64,000 nt of DNA. It comes from JBLXBZ01 sp048265185. GTDB taxonomy: Bacteria; Pseudomonadota; Alphaproteobacteria; Rhizobiales; Stappiaceae. This document shows, in pieces, positions 9,387 through 18,698 of the stretch (position 1 is the stretch's first letter; every line of letters begins with the position of its first letter). A program made the translations under genes and the position numbers. The stretch lies in assembly GCA_048265185.1 (NCBI GenBank), contig JBLXBZ010000001.1, forward strand, positions 558,001 to 622,000. Reading direction: 5' to 3'. The notes beneath the pieces were generated by a model. That model made no database searches. It had not been told where the DNA came from and saw only the letters and a list, made by a program, of their open reading frames with translations.

Positions 9387-10190
9387 TCAAGCGGCAGGCG
9401 TCTGCTCAGGAGCAGCTTCACCGGCTTCAGCCGTGTTCTCAAGAACAGCCGGCTCGATCGGGGCTTCTTCAGAAGCCCCAACATCAACACCCATTGACCC
9501 TTGAGCGCGCATAATGCCGTCAATAGCCGCGCGCGCAATCAAGTCGCAATAAAGCGTAATCGCCCGTCCTGCGTCATCATTGCCGGGGACAGGGTAGTTA
9601 ATTCCATCCGGATCGCAGTTTGAATCCAGAACAGCCGCAACCGGAATGCCCAAACGGCGCGCTTCTTGAATCGCGATTGCTTCACGGTTGGTGTCAATCA
9701 CGAAGATAAGGTCAGGAATACCGCCCATATCCTTGATGCCGCCAAGGTTCCGCTCGAGCTTCTCGCGCTCGCGGTCCATGAACAAACGCTCTTTCTTGGT
9801 CAGCAAATTGCCCTGAGAGGACAATGTTTCTTCAAGCTTGCGCAAGCGCTGGATCGACTGAGAAATCGTCTTCCAGTTCGTCAGCATGCCGCCAAGCCAG
9901 CGGGCGTTGACGAAATATTGCGCAGATTTGCGAGCCGATTCGGCGACAGCTTCCTGCGCCTGACGCTTTGTGCCGACGATCAACACGCGTCCGCCAGCGG
10001 CGACGGTGTCGGAAACGGCCTTCAGCGCCTGATGCATAAGCGGAACGGTCTGCGCCAAATCCAAAATATGAACATTGTTGCGAACGCCAAAAATGAACGG
10101 CGCCATTTTTGGATTCCAACGATGCTTCTGGTGACCAAAGTGAACGCCAGCTTCCAACAATTGGCGCATGGAAAACTCGGGCAATGCCAT
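9387..10190 (-). CDS. rpsB: 30S ribosomal protein S2
   Basis: Component of the small subunit head. The 'QLLEAGVHFGHQKHRWNPKM' N-terminus and the 'IDTNREAIAIQEARRLGIPV' block are characteristic. The ATG at 10188-10190 gives 267 residues; the acidic Ala/Glu-rich tail is common in alphaproteobacterial S2. First gene of the rpsB-tsf unit; the 186-bp gap to dnaE should hold the promoter. Confidence 0.97.
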   Translation of the reverse strand: MALPEFSMRQLLEAGVHFGHQKHRWNPKMAPFIFGVRNNVHILDLAQTVPLMHQALKAVSDTVAAGGRVLIVGTKRQAQEAVAESARKSAQYFVNARWLGGMLTNWKTISQSIQRLRKLEETLSSQGNLLTKKERLFMDREREKLERNLGGIKDMGGIPDLIFVIDTNREAIAIQEARRLGIPVAAVLDSNCDPDGINYPVPGNDDAGRAITLYCDLIARAAIDGIMRAQGSMGVDVGASEEAPIEPAVLENTAEAGEAAPEQTPAA

Positions 10191-10376
10191 GACCCTAAAA
10201 CTCCTGTTTGTCCGGTTAGACCTCCGCAAGGCAGAACAAAATGTTCATTCACCGGATGGAACTGTAAAACAGCACCGAACCTTGCGTGTGGGATGGGCGC
10301 CTTATAGTCGCGCGTTTGACATATTACAAGGACGAAACGCTTCAAGATGCGCTTTTGCGCAATTTAAATACAAGCT

Positions 10377-13300
10377 TTACGCCATTTGAACGTCGATAAC
10401 CCCAGGCGAGGACTTTAACGCGGCGGTGATCTGCGGTGACAGGCGATATCCGCCAGGAACCTTGACTTCGACCTCGCGCCGCCCTTCGTCCAAAATAACG
10501 ATTACGCTGACCTCCCCCTCTCCCCTTACGGCAAGATGACGAGAAAGGCTCGCCACGGAAGCGCCCTCGTTCACGAACACTTTCATGCTCCGCTGCACGC
10601 GAGTCGCAAAACTCTCAATGAGGTCAGCCTGCTCAATTCGTATACTTGGTTCATCATCGCGCATGTCTGCGCTGACGATCAGCACGACCGAGGCGCCCGG
10701 CTCCAGTAAATCACGGAATTTCGCCAGATTCTCAGAAAACAACAACGCTTCGTACTGACCTGTTGGATCCGACAGGCGAATAATTCCCATACGACTGCCG
10801 GAGCGCGTTTTGCGCTCTTGTCTGGCGACCACCGTACCAGCGAGACGACCAGCGCCAGCCCCCTGTTTAACGGCGGGGACGAAATCGGCCCAGCTTTGAG
10901 CTCGCAAGCTCTTTAATAACGGTTTATATTCGTCAAGCGGGTGCGCTGACAGATAAAAACCAACGGCGCTATGTTCACGTTGCAATTGCTCCGCCGCCAT
11001 CCACGCGGGCGTTTGCGGAAGAATAACGCTATCGCCATCCCCGCCGCCGCCAAACAATTCGTCCTGCCCCACAGCCGCGTTATCTTCCGTACGTTGCGCA
11101 ACGCCGATAATGCGATCCAGCCCGGCTAGCACCTTGGCTCTATTGGGCTCCAACGCGTCAAACGCCCCCGCGCAAATAAGATTTTCAAACGTTCGCCTGT
11201 TGACAACGCGCGGGCTCACCCTTTCTGCAAAGTCGCCAAGACTCTTAAACGGCCGGTCGCCGCGGACCTCGACAATATGCTCCACCGCCTGTTCGCCAAC
11301 TCCCTTAATGGCGCCCATGGCGTAAATGATTTCATTCTCCGAAACATCGAAATGAACTTGCGAGCGATTGATTGAAGGCGGCGTGACCTTGATTCCCATG
11401 CGCCGAGCTTCCTGGCAGAAGTCGCTCAACTTATCCGTATTGCCAAGGTCCAGCGTCATGGACGCCGCCATGAACTCAACCGGATGGTTCGCCTTTAGCC
11501 AAGCCGTCTGATATGAAACCAGCGCATAGGCCGCCGCGTGAGACTTGTTGAAGCCGTAATTGGCGAATTTAGCGACGAGATCATAAATGTTTCCCGCTTG
11601 AGCGCGATCAACGCCCTGTTTTTCCGCCCCTTCGGTGAAACGCGCCCTTTGCTTTTCCATTTCCTCGGCGATTTTCTTACCCATCGCCCGACGCAGCAAA
11701 TCCGCTTCGCCAAGAGAATAGCCCGACAGAACCTGCGCGATCTGCATCACCTGTTCCTGATAAACGATAATGCCGTTTGTCTCGCGCAGAATAGGCTCAA
11801 GCAAAGGATGCAAATAATCAGGATCCCTCTCCCCGTGTTTCACGGCGTTATAGATCGGGATATTATCCATGGGGCCGGGACGATAAAGAGCCACCAACGC
11901 AATGATATCCTCAAAGCGATCCGGCTTCATGCCGGCGATGGCGCGCCGCATTCCCTGACTTTCCAACTGAAAAACGCCAACCGTTTCACCCGCGGCCAAC
12001 AATTGATAAGTCTTTTCGTCATCAATCGGCAGCTTGTCGATTTCGATATCGACGCCTTTGCGCGCCGCAAGTTTGACCGCCGTGTCGATCACCGTTAGCG
12101 TTTTCAACCCGAGAAAATCGAATTTGACCAAACCGGCCTGCTCAACCCATTTCATATTGAACTGGGCGACAGGCATATCCGAACGCGGATCGCGATAAAG
12201 CGGAACGAGCCGCTCAAGCGGACGGTCGCCGATCACCACGCCCGCCGCATGGGTGGAGGCGTGACGATAAAGACCTTCCAGCTTTTGCGCCATGGTCAAC
12301 AAGCGGTCGACGATTTCTTCCTCGCGTTGCGCCTCTTGCAAACGCGGCTCCTCGCGAACCGCTTGCGCAAGCGTCACCTGCTGCCCGGGAACCGCCGGCA
12401 CGAGTTTGGACAGACGGTCAACCTGTCCATAAGGCATTTGCAAAACGCGGCCAACATCGCGCAACACGGCTCGGGCTTGCAATGTTCCAAAAGTGATGAT
12501 CTGCGCCACTTGCGCGCGACCGTATTTTTCCTGAACATATTTGATGACTTCTTCGCGCCTGTTTTGACAAAAATCGATATCGAAATCGGGCATCGAAACG
12601 CGTTCAGGGTTTAGAAACCGCTCAAACAGCAGCGCAAACCTCATGGGGTCCAAATCAGTAATCGTTAACGACCAGGCCACCAAAGAGCCCGCGCCCGAAC
12701 CGCGGCCCGGCCCAACCGGAATCTCCTGCTTTTTGGCCCATTTAATAAAGTCGGCGACGATAAGAAAATACCCGGGAAACTTCATCCTCTCGATAATGCT
12801 AAGCTCAAACTCAAGCCGTTCCCAATAATCAGCCTCCTGCATCCCTGGAGCCAGACCGTGCACGTCCAGTCGCTGGCGCAGCCCCTCGCGCGCCTGACGC
12901 TTCAACTCGTCGCTTTCCGCCTGAACGGCGCCTTCCGGGTCATCGCCGTCGTCCAATTGCGCGTCGGGCGCCGTAAACCGGGGAAGAATGGGCGCATGTT
13001 TTAGAGGGCGAAAATGGCACCTGCGCGCGATCTGAACCGAATTTTCGCACGCCTCCGGCAAATCGCTAAACAGCTCGATCATTTCACTGCGGCTTTTAAA
13101 AAAATGCTCCGACGTCAACCGGCGCCGATCATCCTCAATCAGAACCCGGCCTTGCGATATGCAAATCAAAGCGTCATGGGCTTCGTAATCATCGCGCGCG
13201 GGGAAAAACGCTTCATTGGTGGCCACCAACGGCACGTCATGTTTATATGCAAGATCAAGGAAAACCGCTTCACAGGCGTCCTCACTCGGCAAACCATGAC

Positions 13301-13835
13301 GCTGCAACTCAACATAAAGCCGGTCTTGGAAAATAGTCTTCAATGCAAGCAGACGTTCTTCGGCCTGCCCCCGATTCTCGGCCAGAGCGGCCTGTCCAAC
13401 CGGACCACAAGCCCCTCCCGACAGAGCAATCAGGCCTTGATTTTTCTCAGCCAAAGCAGAGATCGAAACATGCGCCTCGGCGCTGGGATCCGTCTCAAGG
13501 AATGATCGGCTTACAAGCTCCATCAGGTTCTGATAGCCGGTCTCGTCGCATACAAGCAGGACGATCTGGCTAAGGTTCTCGGTCTCCCGCCTCACTTTGA
13601 CCCCGCCGTCGCAGCAGTCAAGCAACAGCTGACAACCAATGATAGGCTGAACCCCTGCCCCCCATGCCTTTTCGGAGAACTCAAGCGCGCCAAAAAGATT
13701 GCCCGTGTCAGCCACCCCAAGAGCAGGCTGCTCATCAGCGATGGCCATATCGATAAGCTTGCCTAAAGGCAACGCGCCTTCAAGAAGCGAGTAGCCCGAA
13801 TGAACCCTTAAATGGACAAAACCGACGTCCGACAT
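10377..13835 (-). CDS. dnaE: DNA polymerase III alpha subunit
   Basis: Catalytic subunit of the replicative polymerase, 1152 residues. The N-terminal PHP domain (HLRVHSGYSLLEGALPLGKL), the polymerase core with 'MPDFDIDFCQNRREEVI' carrying the catalytic aspartates, and the C-terminal OB-fold and tail are all present. The ATG at 13833-13835 is the first start. No frameshift is apparent. It lies between lolD and rpsB on the same strand, a common alphaproteobacterial arrangement. Confidence 0.97.
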   Translation of the reverse strand: MSDVGFVHLRVHSGYSLLEGALPLGKLIDMAIADEQPALGVADTGNLFGALEFSEKAWGAGVQPIIGCQLLLDCCDGGVKVRRETENLSQIVLLVCDETGYQNLMELVSRSFLETDPSAEAHVSISALAEKNQGLIALSGGACGPVGQAALAENRGQAEERLLALKTIFQDRLYVELQRHGLPSEDACEAVFLDLAYKHDVPLVATNEAFFPARDDYEAHDALICISQGRVLIEDDRRRLTSEHFFKSRSEMIELFSDLPEACENSVQIARRCHFRPLKHAPILPRFTAPDAQLDDGDDPEGAVQAESDELKRQAREGLRQRLDVHGLAPGMQEADYWERLEFELSIIERMKFPGYFLIVADFIKWAKKQEIPVGPGRGSGAGSLVAWSLTITDLDPMRFALLFERFLNPERVSMPDFDIDFCQNRREEVIKYVQEKYGRAQVAQIITFGTLQARAVLRDVGRVLQMPYGQVDRLSKLVPAVPGQQVTLAQAVREEPRLQEAQREEEIVDRLLTMAQKLEGLYRHASTHAAGVVIGDRPLERLVPLYRDPRSDMPVAQFNMKWVEQAGLVKFDFLGLKTLTVIDTAVKLAARKGVDIEIDKLPIDDEKTYQLLAAGETVGVFQLESQGMRRAIAGMKPDRFEDIIALVALYRPGPMDNIPIYNAVKHGERDPDYLHPLLEPILRETNGIIVYQEQVMQIAQVLSGYSLGEADLLRRAMGKKIAEEMEKQRARFTEGAEKQGVDRAQAGNIYDLVAKFANYGFNKSHAAAYALVSYQTAWLKANHPVEFMAASMTLDLGNTDKLSDFCQEARRMGIKVTPPSINRSQVHFDVSENEIIYAMGAIKGVGEQAVEHIVEVRGDRPFKSLGDFAERVSPRVVNRRTFENLICAGAFDALEPNRAKVLAGLDRIIGVAQRTEDNAAVGQDELFGGGGDGDSVILPQTPAWMAAEQLQREHSAVGFYLSAHPLDEYKPLLKSLRAQSWADFVPAVKQGAGAGRLAGTVVARQERKTRSGSRMGIIRLSDPTGQYEALLFSENLAKFRDLLEPGASVVLIVSADMRDDEPSIRIEQADLIESFATRVQRSMKVFVNEGASVASLSRHLAVRGEGEVSVIVILDEGRREVEVKVPGGYRLSPQITAALKSSPGVIDVQMA

Positions 13836-13965
13836 TCAGCAGCTCTCCGTGCGTAGGACAATAGTTAGGTAGTCACCATCACTTCAATAAGGCCAAACGC
13901 CAAACGACGAAACCCACCCCACGATCAACGCCACGAGGAGTTGTGGACAGCTGAAAAAAGAACAT

Positions 13966-14064
13966 TTATAGAACAGACAACAGAACGTCACTCCATACCA
14001 AGAGCGTCAAACTAAAAAGAACCACCGACCCAAAGGCCGCCACATCCCGCAAACAATCAAACAT
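13966..14064 (-). CDS. Predicted 32-residue membrane peptide upstream of dnaE
   Basis: A short frame beginning at the ATG 14062-14064, with AGGAG eight bases upstream, encodes MFDCLRDVAAFGSVVLFSLT and then LLVWSDVLLSVL before TAA. It is one hydrophobic helix with a short charged N-terminus, the pattern of alphaproteobacterial single-pass micro-proteins. It is the only good candidate in the 380-bp lolD-dnaE gap and runs in their direction. The ribosome site and composition argue for translation, but I know no function and the length makes chance possible. Confidence 0.5.
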   Translation of the reverse strand: MFDCLRDVAAFGSVVLFSLTLLVWSDVLLSVL

Positions 14065-14214
14065 AGTCTCGCTCCTACGTATCGTTCCGATGACCCGTTT
14101 GATTATATTATGTTCACCTTTTGTTCTTTTCAAGAGCCAAATTCAACCGACGCCAGAAATGGTTAACGCATTGTTTAAAATAGATAACTTCTCTTAACCG
14201 TCCGTCGGACGGCG

Positions 14215-14910
14215 CTAAACTTTCAGGCGCAAATCAACAATTTTCCCATCCCGAAGCGTAACGCAACGATCCATTCTCGCCGCGAGCTCCATATTATGGG
14301 TCGCGAAAAGCCCCGCCACGCCCGAAGCGCGTACAAGGGTAGCAAGCGCCTCAAACACATAATTAGATGTCTTCGGATCGAGATTTCCAGTGGGTTCGTC
14401 CGCCAGCAAAATCTTTGGCGCATTGGCGACGGCGCGCGCAATTGCGACACGCTGCTGTTCTCCGCCCGACAACTCGGCCGGCCTGTGCCGCCCCCTGTCT
14501 TCAAGCTTCATATACGCAAGCAACTCGCGCGCCCGAGCCTCCGCCTCCCTGCGATTGAGGCCGCGGATCATCTGCGGCATGGCGATATTCTCAACGGCGG
14601 TAAACTCCGGAAGCAGATGATGAAACTGATAAACGAAGCCAACGCCAACGCGCCGCACGCTGGTCCGCTCATGATCGCTCATCTGGCCACAAGCCTTCTC
14701 CGCGACGAACACCTCGCCGCTGTCAGGTCGCTCCAACAAACCGGCGATATGCAGCAAGGTGGATTTACCAGCGCCAGAAGGCGCCACCAGCGCCACCAGC
14801 TCCCCCGGCATAAGCCGCAAATCAGCGCTTTTGAGGATCTCAAGTCGTTGAGAGCCTTCAGAGAACCCTCGCGACACCGCTTCTAATCTGAGTGATGGCG
14901 TCGTCGTCAT
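14215..14910 (-). CDS. lolD: Lipoprotein-releasing ABC transporter ATPase LolD
   Basis: ATPase of the inner-membrane complex that hands outer-membrane lipoproteins to LolA. 231 residues with Walker A APSGAGKST (about 44-52), the ABC signature LSGGEQQRVAIARA, and Walker B ILLADEPTGNLD. It follows lolC by 59 bp in the same direction, so the two form the exporter. A short GC palindrome just beyond the stop (14199-14213) may be a weak terminator, but its T tract is poor. Confidence 0.95.
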   Translation of the reverse strand: MTTTPSLRLEAVSRGFSEGSQRLEILKSADLRLMPGELVALVAPSGAGKSTLLHIAGLLERPDSGEVFVAEKACGQMSDHERTSVRRVGVGFVYQFHHLLPEFTAVENIAMPQMIRGLNRREAEARARELLAYMKLEDRGRHRPAELSGGEQQRVAIARAVANAPKILLADEPTGNLDPKTSNYVFEALATLVRASGVAGLFATHNMELAARMDRCVTLRDGKIVDLRLKV

Positions 14911-14969
14911 TAAGCCCGCCTACGATTTGAACATTAACAAAAAAGAGAGTCTTCTCAATGTATTACATA

Positions 14970-16259
14970 TTATTCATAACGCAGCGCTTCAACGGGATCC
15001 AGCCGCGCCGCACGCCATGCCGGATAAAGAGTGGCTGCGAGAGAAAGCGTCAGCGCCATCAAGACGACGGTCACAGTTTCGCCCGTATCCATATCCGCCG
15101 GCATCCGGCTCAGGAAATAAAGCTCAGGAGAAAACAGCTCCGTTCGCGTCAACCATGAAATCGCCTGACGGATAGTCTCGATATTCAGGCAAACCATAAA
15201 GCCAAGAGCAAAACCCGCAGCCGTCCCAACGGTGCCGATACTGGCGCCGGTAATCAAAAACACCCGCAAGATCGCGCCGCGCGTGGCCCCCATGGTTCTC
15301 AAGATCGCGATATCTCGGCCCTTGTCTTTCACCAGCATCGTCATGCCGGAAATTATGTTCAGCGCGGCCACAAGAACGATAAGCGTCAAAATCAGGAACA
15401 TCACGTTGCGCTCCACCTCAAGAGCGGAAAAGAAGGTGACGTTTCGTTGGCGCCAATCCGTAACGAAAGCGGGCCGGCTCGCAGCCTGTTCAAGAACCGG
15501 GCGCAGTTCGCCAACCTCGTCAGGGTCGTCGATAAACACCTCAATGCCCGACGCCACCCCCTCCAGATTAAAATAGAGCTGAGCCTCAGTCAGCGGCATG
15601 AAAATAATCGTGCCGTCATACTCCGACATGCCGATCTCGAATATGGCGGACACAGGATAGGACTTCACGCGCGGGGTGACCCCCATGGGAGTGACGTTGC
15701 CGCGCGGAGAAACCACGGAAATCGCGTCGCCCACGGAAACGCCAAGCTTTTGCGCCATACGCATTCCAATCGCGACGCCCGCCCCCTCGTCAAACCCGTC
15801 AAGCGAGCCGGAGCGCACTGTTCCGGCGACCAAAGGCAGTTGATCCATTTCAACTTTACGCACGCCGCGCACCAATGCGCCAAAAGCTCCAGCTGGCCCA
15901 GAAACAAGCGCCTGACCTTCCACATATGGCATGGCGAAGCGAACGCCATCCACATTTTCCAACCGCGCCGAAACGGCGTCGAAATCATCCAAAGGGCTTT
16001 CGATGGGCTGCACAAGAAGATGCCCGTTAATTCCCAATATCTTGGACAGAAGCTCGCCGCGAAAACCATTCATGACGGCCATGACGATAATCAGAGTCGC
16101 CACGCCGAGCGTAATGCCAATGAATGAAAAACCGGCGATCACCGAAATGAAAGTTTCCCGCCGCCGAGACTTCAAATAGCGTCCGGCGAGCAGCCACTCG
16201 AATGCGGCGAATGGCCCAGTTCCTGTCACGTTATCGCTTGCGGTCTCGGCAGAGGTCAT
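14970..16259 (-). CDS. lolC: Lipoprotein-releasing ABC transporter permease LolC/LolE (LolF-like)
   Basis: Membrane subunit of the Lol exporter, 429 residues: one N-terminal membrane helix after 'GRYLKSRRRETFISVIAGF', a large periplasmic (MacB-type) domain, then three C-terminal helices with the FtsX-like 'DIAILRTMGATRGAILRVFL' segment. Only one permease gene lies beside lolD, so the exporter is probably a homodimer of a LolC/E hybrid (often called LolF) rather than the LolC plus LolE pair of enterobacteria. The ATG is at 16257-16259. Confidence 0.94.
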   Translation of the reverse strand: MTSAETASDNVTGTGPFAAFEWLLAGRYLKSRRRETFISVIAGFSFIGITLGVATLIIVMAVMNGFRGELLSKILGINGHLLVQPIESPLDDFDAVSARLENVDGVRFAMPYVEGQALVSGPAGAFGALVRGVRKVEMDQLPLVAGTVRSGSLDGFDEGAGVAIGMRMAQKLGVSVGDAISVVSPRGNVTPMGVTPRVKSYPVSAIFEIGMSEYDGTIIFMPLTEAQLYFNLEGVASGIEVFIDDPDEVGELRPVLEQAASRPAFVTDWRQRNVTFFSALEVERNVMFLILTLIVLVAALNIISGMTMLVKDKGRDIAILRTMGATRGAILRVFLITGASIGTVGTAAGFALGFMVCLNIETIRQAISWLTRTELFSPELYFLSRMPADMDTGETVTVVLMALTLSLAATLYPAWRAARLDPVEALRYE

Positions 16260-16327
16260 TCGTCGAACATCCTTTACAATTCGCCGTCACCGGTCGCCCG
16301 GTCGTCAAGAGCCCTCGTTACAAAAGC

Positions 16328-17671
16328 TCACTTTCGCCCCAGAACCCCGGACAATTCACTAATCAGCCTATCCACAGCCACCTGAGGAGAAACCATCTCT
16401 CTCTCGCCGGACGCGCGGTTTTTCAACTCCACCAACCCGTCTTTCAACCCACGTGGGCCAACCATCACCTGCCAAGGCAGACCAATCAGGTCCATGGCCG
16501 CGAATTTACCGCCGGCTCGAATATCGCGATCGTCAAAGAGAACTTCGACGCCAGCGTCCTGCAATTTTTTGTATATTTCATCGCAAGTGGCGTCTGTTTG
16601 CGCGTCGCCCGGTTTCAGGCTCAAAAGCCCCACATGGAACGGCGCCACGGACGCAGGCCAGATAATGCCGTCCTCGTCATGGTGCGCTTCGATCAACGCT
16701 CCCATTAATCTCGACACGCCAACGCCATAGGACCCCATATGCACAGGCGCCTCCGAACCGTCCGACAGCGTGACCTTGGCGTTCATGGCTTCAGAGTATT
16801 TTGTTCCGAAATAAAAGATATGCCCAACTTCAATGCCACGCGCGCATTGGCGTCGCTCTTCCGGCACGTTTTCATATACAGCGGCTTCATGCATCTCGTC
16901 GGTCGCTGCGTAAGGCGTCGTCCAAGACGTGACCACGTCGCTTAGATCAGAATCGAAATCCGTCGCTTCATCCGGGATAGGCAGATTGAGAATATCCGTA
17001 TCCAGGAAAACCTCGCTCTCTCCGGTTGAAGCGAGAATAATGAATTCATGACTCATATCGCCGCCGATAGGCCCGGTGTCCGCACGCATGGGAATGGCTT
17101 GCAGCCCCAAGCGCTCAAAGGTGCGCAAATAGGCGACGAACATCCGGTTATAGGCGTGACGGGCGCTTTCCTTATCAATATCAAAGGAATAGGCGTCTTT
17201 CATCAGAAATTCTCGACCGCGCATGATACCAAAACGGGGTCGCACTTCATCGCGGAACTTCCATTGAATATGATAAAGGTTTAACGGCAAATCCTTGTAG
17301 GAGCGCACATAACCGCGGAAAATTTCCGTAATCATTTCCTCGTTAGTGGGCCCGAACAACATTTCGCGATCATGACGATCGGTGATGCGCAACATTTCCT
17401 TGCCATAAGCGTCATAGCGCCCACTTTCACGCCACAAATCCGCGGACTGAATGGTTGGCATCAAAAGCTGCACGGCGCCGGCGCGATTCTGTTCTTCCTC
17501 GACGATCCGCTCAATTTTGCGCAACACCCGCAGCCCCAACGGCAACCAAGCGTAAATACCAGCAGATTCCTGCCGTATCATTCCGGCGCGGAGCATAAGC
17601 CGATGCGAAACAATCTCGGCCTCTTTCGGGGTTTCCTTGAGGATCGGTAAAAAATAGCGTGAAAGACGCAT
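16328..17671 (-). CDS. proS: Prolyl-tRNA synthetase, short form
   Basis: Class II synthetase charging tRNA-Pro. Motif 2 region 'KFRDEVRPRFGIMRGREFLM' and the anticodon-binding C-terminus are present. At 447 residues it lacks the roughly 180-residue INS editing domain of the E. coli enzyme, as is normal in alphaproteobacteria. The ATG at 17669-17671 is preferred over a GTG three codons earlier. No separate YbaK-like editing gene is seen in the window. Confidence 0.96.
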   Translation of the reverse strand: MRLSRYFLPILKETPKEAEIVSHRLMLRAGMIRQESAGIYAWLPLGLRVLRKIERIVEEEQNRAGAVQLLMPTIQSADLWRESGRYDAYGKEMLRITDRHDREMLFGPTNEEMITEIFRGYVRSYKDLPLNLYHIQWKFRDEVRPRFGIMRGREFLMKDAYSFDIDKESARHAYNRMFVAYLRTFERLGLQAIPMRADTGPIGGDMSHEFIILASTGESEVFLDTDILNLPIPDEATDFDSDLSDVVTSWTTPYAATDEMHEAAVYENVPEERRQCARGIEVGHIFYFGTKYSEAMNAKVTLSDGSEAPVHMGSYGVGVSRLMGALIEAHHDEDGIIWPASVAPFHVGLLSLKPGDAQTDATCDEIYKKLQDAGVEVLFDDRDIRAGGKFAAMDLIGLPWQVMVGPRGLKDGLVELKNRASGEREMVSPQVAVDRLISELSGVLGRK

Positions 17672-18076
17672 TCGAAGCACTCGTCATGTTGCGCGGGAAT
17701 CCGCGTTGAATTCAAAGCAGAGTCAAAGCGCATCAGCCAAGAAAACACAAGCCCCGCAGGAACAATAACACGCCTCACCCTCTATTGCGTTCAAATGACG
17801 GCGACGTAGCGCCGCATGAAACATTAAATATGCGCCGTTAAAATAGGTGCGCCTCATTTTTAAAGCCACTTCTCCACTTCTCATTACGCCGTAAAATTTC
17901 TTAAAAGAGAAACAGCTACAAAATAATAAGACATTGAAAAATATAGTCTTTTTATAACAAGCAAAAAAAATCATCACTTCTTGCACAAAAAGATGACAAG
18001 TGCATGTCGATAGGTTATTCTCGCACTCAATAAGAAACGGCTGAATTTGCCACGCAAAAACAGCCACATAATTATC
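17672..18076. other. Intergenic gap upstream of proS, no gene seen
   Basis: AT-rich stretch of about 400 bp. The only sizeable open frame (minus, 17723-18067) is Cys/Phe-rich and has no family character, so I leave it out. It should hold the proS promoter on minus and, near its right end, a promoter for the candidate RNA on plus. Confidence 0.45.
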
Positions 18077-18081
18077 AGTCG

Positions 18082-18221
18082 CGGTCTGAGTCTTGGGAGG
18101 AAGGTCCCTTCGGCGCGCCTTTAGGGTTGCAGCCCGTCAATAAATGCTCAAAGCAGCAATGACGATGAAGGGCAGAAACGCGGAACTTAGAAAAGCAAGG
18201 CTAATAGCCTTGCTTTTTTTT
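18082..18221 (+). ncRNA. Candidate structured small RNA with its own terminator
   Basis: No gene reads toward the strong plus-strand terminator at 18195-18221, yet the 110 bases before it fold well. TCTGAGT (18085-18091) pairs with ACTTAGA (18185-18191) as a closing helix; CCCTTC (18106-18111) pairs with GAAGGG (18167-18172); small internal hairpins include GGG-TTGCA-GCCC (18124-18135) and TGCT-CAA-AGCA (18145-18155), the latter enclosed by CGTCA/TGACG. The expected length, about 140 nt, fits a free sRNA. I cannot match it to 6S, SRP, RNase P, tmRNA or a known riboswitch. The 5' end is a guess. Confidence 0.5.
18195..18221 (+). terminator. Rho-independent terminator of the candidate RNA
   Basis: GCAAGGC (18195-18201), loop TAATA, GCCTTGC (18207-18213), then eight T. 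The stem extends by flanking A/T pairs. It points to plus-strand transcription; its A-rich left flank could also terminate the convergent DUF1467 transcript. Confidence 0.88.
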
Positions 18222-18361
18222 ATGCGATTACCAACGCACGTCCCTTGTTAAGAGATAAATTATAGCCTCGTCCCTCTCAAATCCGCCGACCCTCAAAATC
18301 CGCCCAAATGGCTTAGGAGCAGAAGGACAGATTAGAGCGCCACTAGACAAAAAGCACAGCC

Positions 18362-18625
18362 TTAGCCGGGAATATATGAAGCGATTTCCTCGAAGGTCAG
18401 CCCGGAATAAACTTTGACCCAATAAAATGCGGCGAAAACGATCAAAGAAATCACTGTTGTTTGCAAGACCTTGCGTAAAAGCCTGGGGTTTTCTGGCGCC
18501 CCAGGCTCGGTGCCTGGGACGACCGTCCCGTGCTCCGCCTGAGATTTAACGCCAAAAGGCAAAACAACAAAAAGAACGATCCACCACAAAATGAAATAAA
18601 TCGCCAAACCGCTCGTTAAAGACAC
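18362..18625 (-). CDS. DUF1467 family small membrane protein
   Basis: 87 residues with two membrane helices (about 5-25 and 55-75) and the family hallmarks 'YFILWWIVLFVVLPFGVKSQ' and 'APENPRLLRKVLQTT'. Function unknown; in alphaproteobacteria it is regularly found next to mce and proS, as here. The start is a GTG (18623-18625) with AAGGA seven bases upstream. It is the last gene of the long minus-strand run and converges on the candidate RNA. Confidence 0.9.
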   Translation of the reverse strand: MSLTSGLAIYFILWWIVLFVVLPFGVKSQAEHGTVVPGTEPGAPENPRLLRKVLQTTVISLIVFAAFYWVKVYSGLTFEEIASYIPG

Positions 18626-18698
18626 GAAACTTCCTTACTAATGAGGTTAGAATTAGCTAAACGACGCGCCCGCCGCCACCATCATTCTCGAACGCCAG

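Noticed and set aside
14199..14213. CCGTCCGTCGGACGG palindrome after lolD as a terminator
   Set aside because: The stem is short and no T tract follows on minus; not strong enough to list.
17723..18067. 114-codon frame on minus upstream of proS
   Set aside because: Cys/Phe-rich, low-complexity, no ribosome site, no recognisable domain; more likely AT-rich non-coding DNA.
18082..18221. Assignment of the candidate RNA as 6S RNA
   Set aside because: Size fits, but the fold is multi-branched rather than rod-like and zapA/fau, the usual neighbours, are absent.
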